From positions 1 to 58,909 of the forward strand of contig MWDO01000012.1 of NCBI GenBank assembly GCA_002070605.1: 58,909 nucleotides of DNA. Reading direction: 5' to 3'. The notes below the pieces were generated by a model. The model did no database searches. It worked only from the letters and a program-made list of their open reading frames with translations, and had not been told where the DNA came from. The position numbers and the translations under genes were made by a program. This DNA comes from Spirochaetes bacterium ADurb.Bin133 (lineage in GTDB: Bacteria > Spirochaetota > GWE2-31-10 > MWDO01). Of the stretch, positions 44,884-53,930 are shown in pieces. Each line of letters begins with the position of its first letter. The first letter of the stretch is position 1.

Positions 44884-46188
44884 TTGAACAATAATATAAG
44901 AAATATCAAAGAAAAAAGTTTGTCGTATCATTTTGATAGAGAACCCGGGAAAATAGAGGTCGTCCCCAGAAAGGAGTGTAAAAACCAAGACGATCTTTCT
45001 ATGGCGTATACGCCGGGGGTCGCTTTCCCATGTCTAGAGATTGAGAAAGACAGGGATAATTCTTACAGATACACTTCAAAAGGGAATCTTGTTGCCGTAA
45101 TTTCCAACGGAACTGCGGTTTTGGGACTGGGAGATATCGGCGCGGAGGCTTCCAAACCCGTTATGGAGGGGAAGGGAATTCTATTTAAAAGATTCGCCGA
45201 CGTCGACATATTCGATCTGGAATTGAATCTAAAAGATCCGGATAAAATAATAGAGGTCGTCAAATCTTTAGAGCCTACTTTCGGCGGCGTCAATCTCGAA
45301 GATATAAAAGCTCCGGAATGTTTTTATATTGAAGAGAAACTGAAAGAGATAATGAATATACCGGTATTTCACGACGATCAGCACGGAACGGCGATTATAT
45401 CCGGCGCGGCGTTTTTGAACGCTCTCGAAATCGCAAAGAAAAATATTGAAGATGTGAAGATTGTCTTTAACGGAGCGGGCGCGGCGGGTATCGCTTGCGC
45501 TAAATTTTATCTCTCGCTTGGAATAAAAAAAGAGAATCTGATACTATGCGACACAAAAGGGGTGATTTACGCCGGCCGAAACGTCGGTATGAATAAATAT
45601 AAAGAATATTTTGCTATCGAAACTGAAAAAAGAAATCTACAAGACGCCCTTGTCGGAGCGGATGCATTTGTAGGCGTTAGCGTAAAAGACGTCCTCGCTC
45701 CCGATATGATAAAATCGATGAATAAAGATCCTATAGTTTTTGCTATGGCCAATCCCGATCCTGAAATAGAATACGACGTCGCTAAAAGTTGTCGAGACGA
45801 CGTAATAATGGCTTCAGGGCGGAGCGACTATCCTAACCAAGTAAACAACGTTCTCGGTTTTCCCTTTATTTTCAGAGGAGCTCTCGACGTACGCGCCAGA
45901 TGTATAAACGAGGAGATGAAGCTCGCCGCCGCCAGAGCTCTTGCAGATCTTGTCAAGCGGGAAGTACCGGAAGAGGTTAAAAAAGCGTATAATCTCGCTG
46001 AAATAGAGTTTGGGCGGGATTATATCATACCCAAACCTTTTGATACCAGAGCTTTTATAGAAGTTTCTCAGGCGGTCGCCTGGGCGGCGGTCGAATCCGG
46101 AGTCGCGCAAATTATTCCCAAATCCCGCGAAGAGTATAGAAAACAATTAACCGACAGATATGAAAATAAAATCAAGCGTTTTAGTTGA
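44884..46188 (+). CDS. NAD(P)-dependent malic enzyme, short bacterial form
   Basis: 434 residues. The catalytic region has [18 protein letters not shown], then [20 protein letters not shown] and [20 protein letters not shown] with the metal-binding Asp residues. The NAD(P) domain has [20 protein letters not shown]. It converts malate to pyruvate and CO2 with reduction of NAD(P). The start is a TTG seven bases after AAGGA. In this anaerobe it would supply pyruvate and reducing power that the HndABCD hydrogenase could discharge. Cofactor preference cannot be read with certainty. Confidence 0.93.
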   Translation: MNNNIRNIKEKSLSYHFDREPGKIEVVPRKECKNQDDLSMAYTPGVAFPCLEIEKDRDNSYRYTSKGNLVAVISNGTAVLGLGDIGAEASKPVMEGKGILFKRFADVDIFDLELNLKDPDKIIEVVKSLEPTFGGVNLEDIKAPECFYIEEKLKEIMNIPVFHDDQHGTAIISGAAFLNALEIAKKNIEDVKIVFNGAGAAGIACAKFYLSLGIKKENLILCDTKGVIYAGRNVGMNKYKEYFAIETEKRNLQDALVGADAFVGVSVKDVLAPDMIKSMNKDPIVFAMANPDPEIEYDVAKSCRDDVIMASGRSDYPNQVNNVLGFPFIFRGALDVRARCINEEMKLAAARALADLVKREVPEEVKKAYNLAEIEFGRDYIIPKPFDTRAFIEVSQAVAWAAVESGVAQIIPKSREEYRKQLTDRYENKIKRFS

Positions 46189-46216
46189 GTAAATCTCAAT
46201 AAATACCGCCCGTTTG

Positions 46217-47050
46217 TTATAAAATTAATTTCATGCAATATTGCTTGATGTCCAAAAAAAAACCGTTTTTTTTCAAGTCGTTTAGTATCTCATCGTCTTC
46301 AACGACATTCTTAATAACGACGACCGTTTCTTTGAGCAATATATGAGATATCATGATAAACAGTTCGTCGTTACTTCCACTAATAATTCCATAATCTATT
46401 ATATCTAACGAATTAGAGCCTCTTCTTGCTATTATATAACCGCAAATCTTATTATCAAGATAAAATATATGAAATTCGGCAATTTTTGCCTCAAGCAAAA
46501 AATTTATGTATAGCGGATTTGTTTCTGAAAATAATTTATTTACTCCAAAATTTTTGCGAAGCATAGCGAAAATTAAAGGGTCTCCATTTTCGTATCGCCG
46601 ATACGAGTCTCTTCTATAAAAAGAGTTAGTTTCATTTCTAAATTGACACAATTGTCTAACAATTTCAAATCCCATCGATTGGTACAGTTTTATCGCATAT
46701 TGATTATCCGCTAATACTTCGAGATATACCTCTTTTATATCGGCCCGCCTCAACCCGTCAAGAGCGCGTTCCATAAGACTTCTACCAAATCCTCGGTTTC
46801 GGAATTTAGCCGATATATACAAAAGCGATATATAAGCGGCGTTTACGCTTTCCAAAATAAATATAATCCCGCCTATTTCATTTTCTACAACTAGCGCAAA
46901 AGAATATTCGGTATTAATTAGCAAGTTTTTTTCTATTTTGCTGATAATTTTTTTTAATTCCAGCCCGGTCGTCTGAACGTCCGCTCGGAGTTGTTTGAGA
47001 TACGTTACAATTTGTTCGCTCTTCAATTCGCTAAGATTATATATTTTCAT
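46217..47050 (-). CDS. GNAT N-acetyltransferase with two GNAT-like halves
   Basis: 277 residues. Residues about 55-135 form a clear GNAT domain: ISLLYISAKFRNRGFGRSLMERAL carries the acetyl-CoA loop (RNRGFGRSL), followed by VLADNQYAIKLYQSMGFE. The second half (about 160-277) looks like a degenerate GNAT fold without the loop (AKIAEFHIFYLDNKICGYIIARRG). The substrate is unknown. Such double proteins often use one half for catalysis and the other for shape. It converges with the malic enzyme gene and is divergent to the lipoprotein. Confidence 0.75.
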   Translation of the reverse strand: MKIYNLSELKSEQIVTYLKQLRADVQTTGLELKKIISKIEKNLLINTEYSFALVVENEIGGIIFILESVNAAYISLLYISAKFRNRGFGRSLMERALDGLRRADIKEVYLEVLADNQYAIKLYQSMGFEIVRQLCQFRNETNSFYRRDSYRRYENGDPLIFAMLRKNFGVNKLFSETNPLYINFLLEAKIAEFHIFYLDNKICGYIIARRGSNSLDIIDYGIISGSNDELFIMISHILLKETVVVIKNVVEDDEILNDLKKNGFFLDIKQYCMKLIL

Positions 47051-47108
47051 AAAAATTATTATATAAAATAATTCATTTTTTTAAAGAAAATTTATATAAT
47101 AGTTATCT

Positions 47109-47612
47109 ATGTATAAAATTCTCGGATTTGTTCTGGCGCTATTTGCGCTGTCTATTTCAAACGTATCCTGCGCCTCAAAAACGATTTTGATGAAAAACAA
47201 AACAAATATCTACTACAGAGTTTTTCTCTATTATTTTCCCCTGTCAAAAAAATCAACCCCTTTTTTTATTTTGAACAAATCAGATTTTTCTATAGAAATT
47301 GAAATTAATAACAAAGACGTTTACAAAGAACCTTCCGACCCGTCTATTTTTGAAGACGACATTATATTCAGAATTGACAATATCCCTTACGATTGGGTAG
47401 GAAAAGGAGAATTTCCCGTTACGCTGCGAACAAACAAAAAAATTATTTCAAGAATGGCGGAATTTAAAATATCGTCGATCGACGGTCTTCTCAAATTAAA
47501 AGGCGACATAAAAGATATAAAAATCATCGATATTACTGATAACGACTATTTCAAAAACAGAGCTAATTGGGAAGAGCCTTTTTATTTTGATTTTAAAATC
47601 TATATGAAATAA
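47109..47612 (+). CDS. Hypothetical lipoprotein or secreted protein
   Basis: 167 residues. The N terminus is a signal sequence ending in SNVSC near residue 21, a plausible lipobox by relaxed spirochaete rules. The rest is a single beta-rich domain with no family I recognise and no Cys after the lipobox. It starts about 58 bp from the divergent GNAT gene. Probably attached to a membrane facing the periplasm. Confidence 0.55.
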   Translation: MYKILGFVLALFALSISNVSCASKTILMKNKTNIYYRVFLYYFPLSKKSTPFFILNKSDFSIEIEINNKDVYKEPSDPSIFEDDIIFRIDNIPYDWVGKGEFPVTLRTNKKIISRMAEFKISSIDGLLKLKGDIKDIKIIDITDNDYFKNRANWEEPFYFDFKIYMK

Positions 47613-47644
47613 ACAATCGCAGTTTACTTTTAAAATATACGCCG

Positions 47645-48372
47645 CGTTGGTTTTTTGAGGAATAACGAATAATTTTACGTATATCTGGGGTAATTTTCGA
47701 TTACGAGGGCGTGTAGTAGTTGTTTTCGAGCGGCGATATTTAACAGTTGTGTCATTTTACCCAAAAAGTCGTTTTTCAATTTATCAATCCTTAATTCCTT
47801 ACCAACAAGCTCAAGAAATCCTTCCAAACCGTATTTTACAACGCCGTTATAGAAAAACAAGATAATGTCGCGAACCGTCGAAGCCATACCAAATTCGTTA
47901 TACAAGGAATGCCATCTTTTAATTCGAAGATAATCCGCTTCGCTGATTCTAAGGTATTTATCCACCCTTTTATCGTCGGAACTATCTATAACGGCGTACT
48001 CGGAGCGGTAATTTCCGATTATTCTCTTCATTTTTGGTATTTTTTTGTCAATAAGACGAAACATAGTTTCAAACAGTTTGCTGAACGTATTAATTTTGAA
48101 CTCTTTTAGTAGAAAATCTATGACGTTACTATTCATAGATTCAGATACTATAAAGTGAAATAAATGCTTTTTGTTTTTCATAAAGTTTTCTCCTTTTTCC
48201 TTTATATATATAACAACTAAAAGTAGAAAACGTTGTACAAAAATTTGGATAATTTTTTATTAAATGACAAATATTTTACTATTTAAAAATATTTAACGCA
48301 TATGTGTCAAATTTTCATCGAGGAGCGCTGCGGCGCATATGTGTTAATTTCTCCCGCCTCAAAAAACTAACG
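47645..48372. mobile_element. RHH-carrying repeat element, copy 3 (type copy)
   Basis: 728 bp bounded by CGTTGGTTTTTTGAGG (47645-47660) and CCTCAAAAAACTAACG (48357-48372), which are complementary at 15 of 16 positions. Inside are one RHH gene, its conserved upstream region, and two CATATG cores at 48299 and 48336. The terminal repeats are close variants of those ending the gene-free clusters. No transposase gene and no obvious target duplication are seen, so mobility, if any, would depend on a protein elsewhere or on the RHH protein itself. Confidence 0.6.
47675..48181 (-). CDS. Double ribbon-helix-helix protein, family copy 3
   Basis: 168 residues, nearly identical in its first 60 residues to the product at 14626-15141 (differences such as N/S and M/T at isolated positions). 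It has the same two RHH-like patterns (LFHFIVSESM with two helices; KYLRISEADY with IKRWHSLYNEFG and STVRDIILFF). Start with AGGAG. It lies fully within inverted repeats and beside CATATG sites, so it probably binds its own element's repeats and represses its gene. Function is inference. Confidence 0.62.
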   Translation of the reverse strand: MKNKKHLFHFIVSESMNSNVIDFLLKEFKINTFSKLFETMFRLIDKKIPKMKRIIGNYRSEYAVIDSSDDKRVDKYLRISEADYLRIKRWHSLYNEFGMASTVRDIILFFYNGVVKYGLEGFLELVGKELRIDKLKNDFLGKMTQLLNIAARKQLLHALVIENYPRYT

Positions 48373-48441
48373 AAACATGTTTCATATGCGTCGATTTTTA
48401 TACTTAACATCATATGTGTCAAATTCTTGCCCCAAAAACCG
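48299..48441. repeat. CATATG-family repeat cluster 8
   Basis: Cores at 48299, 48336, 48383 and 48411. The first pair (37 bp apart, with CATCGAGGAGCGC between) belongs to RHH element copy 3. The second pair (28 bp apart) ends in a further family end, GCCCCAAAAACCGC (48429-48442). So a second, partial element abuts the first. Confidence 0.75.
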
Positions 48442-48471
48442 CTCAGATTACTTAAAATATAAATTTTAAAA

Positions 48472-48500
48472 TAGACAATTATTATAAGTTTTGATATAAT
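48472..48500 (+). promoter_or_regulatory. Promoter of the fabG-like gene
   Basis: TAGACA (48472-48477), 17 bases, TATAAT (48495-48500). The gene starts 41 bp further with AGGAG. The promoter begins only 30 bp after the end of repeat cluster 8. Confidence 0.75.
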
Positions 48501-48541
48501 CGGCATAATTAAACGATTATTATATTTAGGAGATGGTTTTT

Positions 48542-49342
48542 ATGGAATTGATTACAAAACCGTTGTTAGAGGGTAAAAATATTTTTCTAACGGGAGGCTC
48601 TAGAGGCATCGGTAAAGCCGCAGTTTTAGAATTGGCTAAAAATGGCGCAAACGTAGCTTTTACGTACGTTAGCAGCGAGTCGGGAGCTAAAGATACCGAA
48701 GCAAAAATAAAGGAGATCAATCCTAACGCTAAAGTTTTTTACTATAAAATGGACGTTAAAAATTCAAAAGAAGTTAACGAGGTCGCTGAAAAAGCGATAG
48801 CGGATATGGAAAGAATAGACGTTGTGGTCAACAACGCCGGCATATTACGCGACGGGCTGATTTATCAGATGACCGACGATCAGTGGGACGAGGTTATTCA
48901 AACTCATTTAACGGGAACTTTCTACGTGTGCAGGGCTTTTTTGGAAGAATTTATCGTAAATAAGGGGGGGAAGTTCGTTAATATCTCCTCGATTTGTCAC
49001 GTAGGTTCGGCGGGACAGGCAAATTACTCGGCGGCAAAAGCGGGAATAATCGGGTTTTCTAAAGCTTTGGCTAAGGAATATGGGTATAAAAACATTTATT
49101 GCAACGTAATAGTGCCGGGATATTTCAAAACGGAACTGACCGACGCAAACGCTTCAGAAATGATTGTAGAGCAATTTGTTAGATTATCGATGCTGCAAAG
49201 AGAAGGCAAACCTGAAGAATTTGCCAAAGCCGTAGTTTTTTTGGCAAGCGGACTATCTGATTTTGTCAACGGCGACGTTCTGTATGTAACCGGAGGATTG
49301 GATACAATCCCTCCAAAAGACTCAAAAAGAAAGAAGAAATAA
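48542..49342 (+). CDS. Short-chain dehydrogenase, FabG-like 3-oxoacyl reductase
   Basis: 266 residues. NAD(P) motif TGGSRGIGKAAV near residue 17, NNAG near residue 96, and the catalytic Ser-Tyr-Lys in ISSICHV...YSAAKAGIIGFSKAL. This is the 3-oxoacyl-ACP/CoA reductase type. I chose the ATG at 48542 because AGGAG sits nine bases upstream and abuts the earlier ATG at 48533. It is followed after 64 bp by an HMG-CoA-synthase-like gene, so the substrate may be a beta-keto acyl group outside normal fatty acid synthesis. No other fab gene is near. Confidence 0.85.
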   Translation: MELITKPLLEGKNIFLTGGSRGIGKAAVLELAKNGANVAFTYVSSESGAKDTEAKIKEINPNAKVFYYKMDVKNSKEVNEVAEKAIADMERIDVVVNNAGILRDGLIYQMTDDQWDEVIQTHLTGTFYVCRAFLEEFIVNKGGKFVNISSICHVGSAGQANYSAAKAGIIGFSKALAKEYGYKNIYCNVIVPGYFKTELTDANASEMIVEQFVRLSMLQREGKPEEFAKAVVFLASGLSDFVNGDVLYVTGGLDTIPPKDSKRKKK

Positions 49343-49349
49343 TTATAAG

Positions 49350-49385
49350 ACAATCGCTTATATCAAGTAAGGCGATTGTTTTTTA
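49350..49385 (+). terminator. Hairpin between the fabG-like and HMGS-like genes
   Basis: ACAATCGC pairs with GCGATTGT and is followed by TTTTTT. It resembles an intrinsic terminator or attenuator that would lower expression of the second gene relative to the first. Confidence 0.65.
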
Positions 49386-49406
49386 TTATAAACATAAGGA
49401 GAATTT

Positions 49407-50636
49407 ATGAAAATAGGTATTGAAAAAATTAATGTCTATGCGGGAAGTCTCGTACTTGATATTGAGAAGCTTGCTATTGCCAGAGGAAGAGACGTAAACT
49501 ACTTTAAAGAAGAACTTATGCTTGACAGCAAATCGCAAAACGTCGATTTTGAAGACGTAATAACAATGGCGGTAAACGCGGCTAAACCGATAATTTCCGA
49601 ACAGGATAAGGAAGATATCGAGATGGTAATATTTGCAACAGAATCCGGACTTGATTTCTGTAAATCTAATTCTACGTATGTATGCAAATATCTGGGTTTA
49701 AAATCGAACGTTAGAAATTTTGAGATAAAGAACGCATGCTATGCCGCGACTTGCGCCGTTCAGATGGCTATAAGCTGGATAGCGAGCGGAGTCGCTCCGG
49801 GTAAAAAATGTCTTGTCGTATCCAGCGACATAAATTACGATCATGCCGGTAGATCCGGCGAAGAGGTGCCGGCTATAGGCTCGGTGGCTATGCTTATCAG
49901 CGACAAACCCGTAGTAATAGAGTACGAACTCGGTAAAAACGGATACTATACGTTCGAATGCACAGACTATGCAAGACCGACTTCGACTTGGGATATTATC
50001 AATCCTCAAGAGTCGCTATACGCCTATTTGGAATGCGCGGTTGGATCTTGGCAGCACTATAAAAAAGTCGTAGGGCAGGATCTTGATTTGAACAGCTACT
50101 TTAAAAGAATTATTTATCACACGCCGTTCGGAGGTTTAGTTAAGCTTGCCCACGGCAATATTTTAAAGGAGAGTTATCCCGGAATAAAGAAAAGTCAAAT
50201 AAAAGAGAATTTTGAAGAAAAAGTTATGAAGTCATTCAAAATACCGAGAGCCGTTGGAAACACCTACTCTTCGACGGTTTATACCTGTTTATTGAGTTTA
50301 TTATTAGACGACGACGAAGTTAAGCCCGGGGACAGAATAGGTATTTTTTCTTACGGATCGGGCTCGTGCGCCGAGTTTTATAGCGCTATAGTATTGCCGG
50401 GAGCAAAAGAATACGTTAAGTCGTTAAAAATTGACGAACATCTTGCCGCCAGACGACCGCTTACCGTAGAAGAATTCGATCATCTTGCTCAATTGAGATC
50501 AAGTCACGCTGAAAAACCGACTTTCCAGACTGAAATGAACTACCCCGAAGGTTGGTACGATAAATATTATAAAGGCAAAGGATTGCTGATTTTCAGAGGC
50601 GCTGAAGACTTTATAAGAAAATATGAAATTAGTTAA
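49407..50636 (+). CDS. Hydroxymethylglutaryl-CoA synthase-like enzyme
   Basis: 409 residues, thiolase-fold. The catalytic Cys lies in KNACYAATCAVQMA near residue 110, the His in YHTPFGGLVKLAHGN near residue 240, and GSGSCAEFYSAIV is near residue 315. These match HMG-CoA synthase rather than KAS III. Two uses are known: the mevalonate pathway of isoprenoid synthesis, and beta-branching in polyketide pathways (PksG group). No mevalonate or polyketide gene is near; only a FabG-like reductase precedes it. Good AAGGAG ribosome site. Family assignment is solid, pathway is open. Confidence 0.85.
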   Translation: MKIGIEKINVYAGSLVLDIEKLAIARGRDVNYFKEELMLDSKSQNVDFEDVITMAVNAAKPIISEQDKEDIEMVIFATESGLDFCKSNSTYVCKYLGLKSNVRNFEIKNACYAATCAVQMAISWIASGVAPGKKCLVVSSDINYDHAGRSGEEVPAIGSVAMLISDKPVVIEYELGKNGYYTFECTDYARPTSTWDIINPQESLYAYLECAVGSWQHYKKVVGQDLDLNSYFKRIIYHTPFGGLVKLAHGNILKESYPGIKKSQIKENFEEKVMKSFKIPRAVGNTYSSTVYTCLLSLLLDDDEVKPGDRIGIFSYGSGSCAEFYSAIVLPGAKEYVKSLKIDEHLAARRPLTVEEFDHLAQLRSSHAEKPTFQTEMNYPEGWYDKYYKGKGLLIFRGAEDFIRKYEIS

Positions 50637-50640
50637 AGCA

Positions 50641-50679
50641 AAAAAAAGGGGTTGTCCTAGCGAACAGCCCCTTTTTTTT
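50641..50679. terminator. Terminator between the HMGS-like gene and hndD
   Basis: A-tract, GGGG(TTGT)...ACAGCCCC, T-tract. Symmetrical, so it serves both the plus-strand HMGS gene and the converging minus-strand hydrogenase operon. Confidence 0.85.
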
Positions 50680-50689
50680 ATTTATCCGT

Positions 50690-52432
50690 CTATTTCTCTC
50701 TCTTTTTATGATAATGCGTATGAAGCAATTCGTGAGATTTTTTACTCCCCGGTTCGCCTAAAAATTCCTTATATAACTTTTGAATATAAGGGTTATCGTG
50801 CGATTTTCTGATAACTTTTCTTTCGTCCTCCGTATAGATCATCTTCATTCTGCGTTCAAGTTTGGTAGTGTCGCCGTGTATGTAAGGTTGACCTCCGCCG
50901 TTAATACAGCCGCCGGGACACGCCATAATCTCAATAGCGTGGTATTTGGCTTCTCCCGACCTTATTTTCTCAAGAATCTTTCGAGCGTTGCCAAGACCTG
51001 AAGTAACCGCGACTTTTACGTCGAGCTCTCCGATCTTTACCGTCGCTTCTTTGATCCCTTCCAACCCTCTTACCTCGACGAAGTTTACATCTTTTAGTTC
51101 GGTTTTACTAATTACTTCAGATACGGTTCTAAGCGCCGCTTCCAAAACTCCTCCCGAAGCTCCAAAGATAACGCCCGCTCCGGTAGATTCTCCAAGCGGA
51201 TTGTCGTAATCTTCGTCTTTCAATTTTGCTATATTTATACCGGCTTCTTTAAACATTTTGGCGAGCTCTCTTGTAGATAATACGTAATCTACGTCCGGTA
51301 CTCCGTTATTTATAAATTCCGGTTTTGCCGCTTCATATTTTTTGGCTAAACAAGGCATTATAGATACGACTATTAGGTCTTTAGGAGACACGCCAATTTT
51401 TTCAGCATAATAACTTTTAGCGATTGCTCCAAACATCTGTTGCGGAGACTTACAAGTCGAAGGTATATGTAATAAATCCGGGAATTGGTACTCCATAAAA
51501 TTTACCCAACCGGGACAGCATGAAGTTAAGATCGGAAGATTCTCATTTTTATTAATTCTATTAATTAACTCATGTCCCTCTTCCATAATAGTTAGGTCGG
51601 CCGAAAAATCCGTATCAAATACCGCGTCAAACCCTAATCGTCTTAGACCGGCGACAAGTTTACCCGTCGCGGATTCATTTTCAGGAATGTTAAATTCTTC
51701 GCCGATACCGACTCTAACGGCCGGAGCGGTCTGTACGATAACTTTTTTTGTAGGATCGTTAATTGCTTTCCAAACCGGATTGATATAATTAATCTCGGTA
51801 AGAGCGCCGGTTGGACATACGTTGACGCATTGACCGCAAAAAACGCAATTTGTGTCGTTTAACGGTTTCATCTCCGGAGGCGCGACTACCGCCATAAATC
51901 CTCGTTTATAGCCGGTCAAAACTTTAACCGTCTGTATTTCGTTGCAAGCGGTCTCGCATCTTCTACACATTATACATTTGTCAAGATCCCTATTAATCGC
52001 ATTACTCGACGTATCGCGCGGATATGAAGATCTCTCGCCCGTATAAGTAAGGTGATCTATTCCAAATTGTCTGGCTAGCGCTTGAAGTTCGCAATCTAGC
52101 GATTTCGCGCATATCAAACAATCAAAGGGGTGATCGGATAACAGCAACTCCAAAACCGTTCTTCTTATCTGAATTATTTCCGGAGTATTCGTCTTTATCT
52201 TCATCCCATCTTGTACCGGCGTGCAACACGCGGGCATCATTTTAGATCTGCCGCCAAGTTCGACTTCCACCATACATACTCTACACGACCCCGTTCTATG
52301 TTCTATGTTGAAACTTTCCAGATCCAGATGACACAAAGTCGGAATAAATATGTCGACCTCCTTTGCGGCGTCCAAAATTGAAGCGTCGTTAAGAGCCTCA
52401 ACCGGAATATCGTTTATTATTACTTTAGCCAT
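50690..52432 (-). CDS. hndD: [FeFe] hydrogenase catalytic subunit, HndD type
   Basis: 580 residues. From the N terminus: a [2Fe-2S] ferredoxin domain, a His-Cys3 cluster motif, two [4Fe-4S] motifs (CIMCRRCETACN and CVFCGQCVNVCP), then the H-cluster domain with its three signatures TSCCPGW, MPCLAKKYE and MACPGGCINGGGQP. A small-subunit-like tail follows. It reduces protons or oxidises H2. Length and domain order match HndD of NADP-reducing hydrogenases and HydA of bifurcating ones. ATG with AGGAGG. Last gene of hndABCD. Confidence 0.95.
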   Translation of the reverse strand: MAKVIINDIPVEALNDASILDAAKEVDIFIPTLCHLDLESFNIEHRTGSCRVCMVEVELGGRSKMMPACCTPVQDGMKIKTNTPEIIQIRRTVLELLLSDHPFDCLICAKSLDCELQALARQFGIDHLTYTGERSSYPRDTSSNAINRDLDKCIMCRRCETACNEIQTVKVLTGYKRGFMAVVAPPEMKPLNDTNCVFCGQCVNVCPTGALTEINYINPVWKAINDPTKKVIVQTAPAVRVGIGEEFNIPENESATGKLVAGLRRLGFDAVFDTDFSADLTIMEEGHELINRINKNENLPILTSCCPGWVNFMEYQFPDLLHIPSTCKSPQQMFGAIAKSYYAEKIGVSPKDLIVVSIMPCLAKKYEAAKPEFINNGVPDVDYVLSTRELAKMFKEAGINIAKLKDEDYDNPLGESTGAGVIFGASGGVLEAALRTVSEVISKTELKDVNFVEVRGLEGIKEATVKIGELDVKVAVTSGLGNARKILEKIRSGEAKYHAIEIMACPGGCINGGGQPYIHGDTTKLERRMKMIYTEDERKVIRKSHDNPYIQKLYKEFLGEPGSKKSHELLHTHYHKKREK

Positions 52433-52453
52433 TATTTCCTCCTATATCGTTAA

Positions 52454-53914
52454 CTAAGATACTATTATTGCGTTAAATTTACAGTTTGTATAACATACGC
52501 CGCATTTTATACACGCTTTCTGATCTATGGTATGAACCTCTTTCACTTTTCCGGAAATACACTGTACGGGGCAACTTCTCGCGCATCTCGTACAACCGTT
52601 GCATTTATCCGGAACTATTTCGTATTTCAACAGCGCTTTACAAACTTTCGAGCGGCATTTTTTATCTTTTATATGCTCGTCGTATTCGTTCCTAAAATAC
52701 CTTAAAGTCGACAATACGGGATTGGGCGACGTTTGTCCTAAACCGCATAGGGACGCTTTTTTAATCGTAGCGCATAGTTGTTCAATTTGCGGTATGATCT
52801 CTTCCGTCGCCTGTCCGTTGGTAACCTTCTCAAGCAGTTCGAGCAATCTTTTATTCCCGACCCTGCAAGGCGCGCATTTTCCGCAACTTTCGTCGATGGT
52901 AAATTCGAGGAAGAATTTTGCAAAGTTAACCATACAGTCGTCTTCGTCCATTACGATCATACCGCCCGATCCCATCATCGAACCGATAGATAAGAGGTTA
53001 TCGTAATCGATTGGAGTGTCTAAGTTCTCTCTTGTTATACAACCTCCCGAAGGTCCTCCCGTCTGGACCGCTTTGAACTCTTTCCCGTCTCTGATGCCTC
53101 CGCCAATATTATCGATAACGTTTCTCAAAGTCATACCCATAGGAATTTCTATCAATCCTACGTTATTAATTTTACCGGCTAACGCGAACACCTTAGTTCC
53201 GGGCGATTTTTGAGTCCCTATACTTCTAAACCAATCTTTTCCGTTTAGGATAATAGGACATATATTAGCAAAGGTCTCTACGTTATTTACTATTGTAGGT
53301 TTACCCCAAAGCCCTTTTTGAGCGGGATAAGGCGGTTTAACGACCGGCTCGCCTCTTTTACCCTCTATCGACGCTATAAGAGCGGTCTCTTCTCCGCAGA
53401 CAAACGCGCCGGCTCCGTATTTAAGTTCGATATCAAAAGAAAATTCCGTTCCCAAAATATTCTTCCCCAAAAAACCGTATTCTTTTGATATCTCTATGGC
53501 TTTTTTTATTCTTTCTATAGCTAAAGGATACTCGGCTCGTATGTATATAATACCCTTGTCCGCGCCGACGCTATACCCGGCGATAGTCATAGCTTCCAAT
53601 ACGCTGTGAGTATCCCCTTCGAGAACGGCTCTATCCATAAAGGCTCCCGGATCTCCTTCGTCGGCGTTGCATATAATAAATTTTTCATCGCTAACTTCCG
53701 CCGCCGCCGCTTTCCATTTTATTCCGGTCGGGAATCCGCCGCCGCCTCGTCCTCTTAATCCGGATTCGGTAATGATATTTATAACGTCCGCCGGTTTTTT
53801 ATCAAAAAGACAAGTTACCAAAGCTTCGTATCCTCTGGCGTTTATATAATCCTCAATACTTTCCGGATTAACTCTCCCGCAATTTCTTAGCGCAATTCTA
53901 ACCTGTTTTACCAT
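52454..53914 (-). CDS. hndC: Hydrogenase flavoprotein subunit HndC (NuoF-like)
   Basis: About 486 residues. FMN and NAD(P)H motif GRGGGGFPTGIKW near residue 57, ICNADEGDPGAFMDR, ECGKCAPCR-type cluster site SCGKCAPCR with C...CGLGQ, and at the C terminus two ferredoxin motifs (CNGCTRCARSCP and CIKCGVCYTNC). It takes or gives NAD(P)H electrons. In bifurcating hydrogenases the equivalent HydB has an N-terminal thioredoxin-like domain; here that domain is encoded by the separate hndB. I start at the ATG at 53914, which has GGGGG upstream, instead of the TTG at 53938. Confidence 0.93.
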   Translation of the reverse strand: MVKQVRIALRNCGRVNPESIEDYINARGYEALVTCLFDKKPADVINIITESGLRGRGGGGFPTGIKWKAAAAEVSDEKFIICNADEGDPGAFMDRAVLEGDTHSVLEAMTIAGYSVGADKGIIYIRAEYPLAIERIKKAIEISKEYGFLGKNILGTEFSFDIELKYGAGAFVCGEETALIASIEGKRGEPVVKPPYPAQKGLWGKPTIVNNVETFANICPIILNGKDWFRSIGTQKSPGTKVFALAGKINNVGLIEIPMGMTLRNVIDNIGGGIRDGKEFKAVQTGGPSGGCITRENLDTPIDYDNLLSIGSMMGSGGMIVMDEDDCMVNFAKFFLEFTIDESCGKCAPCRVGNKRLLELLEKVTNGQATEEIIPQIEQLCATIKKASLCGLGQTSPNPVLSTLRYFRNEYDEHIKDKKCRSKVCKALLKYEIVPDKCNGCTRCARSCPVQCISGKVKEVHTIDQKACIKCGVCYTNCKFNAIIVS

Positions 53915-53930
53915 TTTATCCCCCTTGTCC

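Noticed and set aside
47109-47612. Coupling of the lipoprotein with the RHH element
   Set aside because: The left terminal repeat begins 33 bp after its stop, outside the gene, and the gene has its own context.
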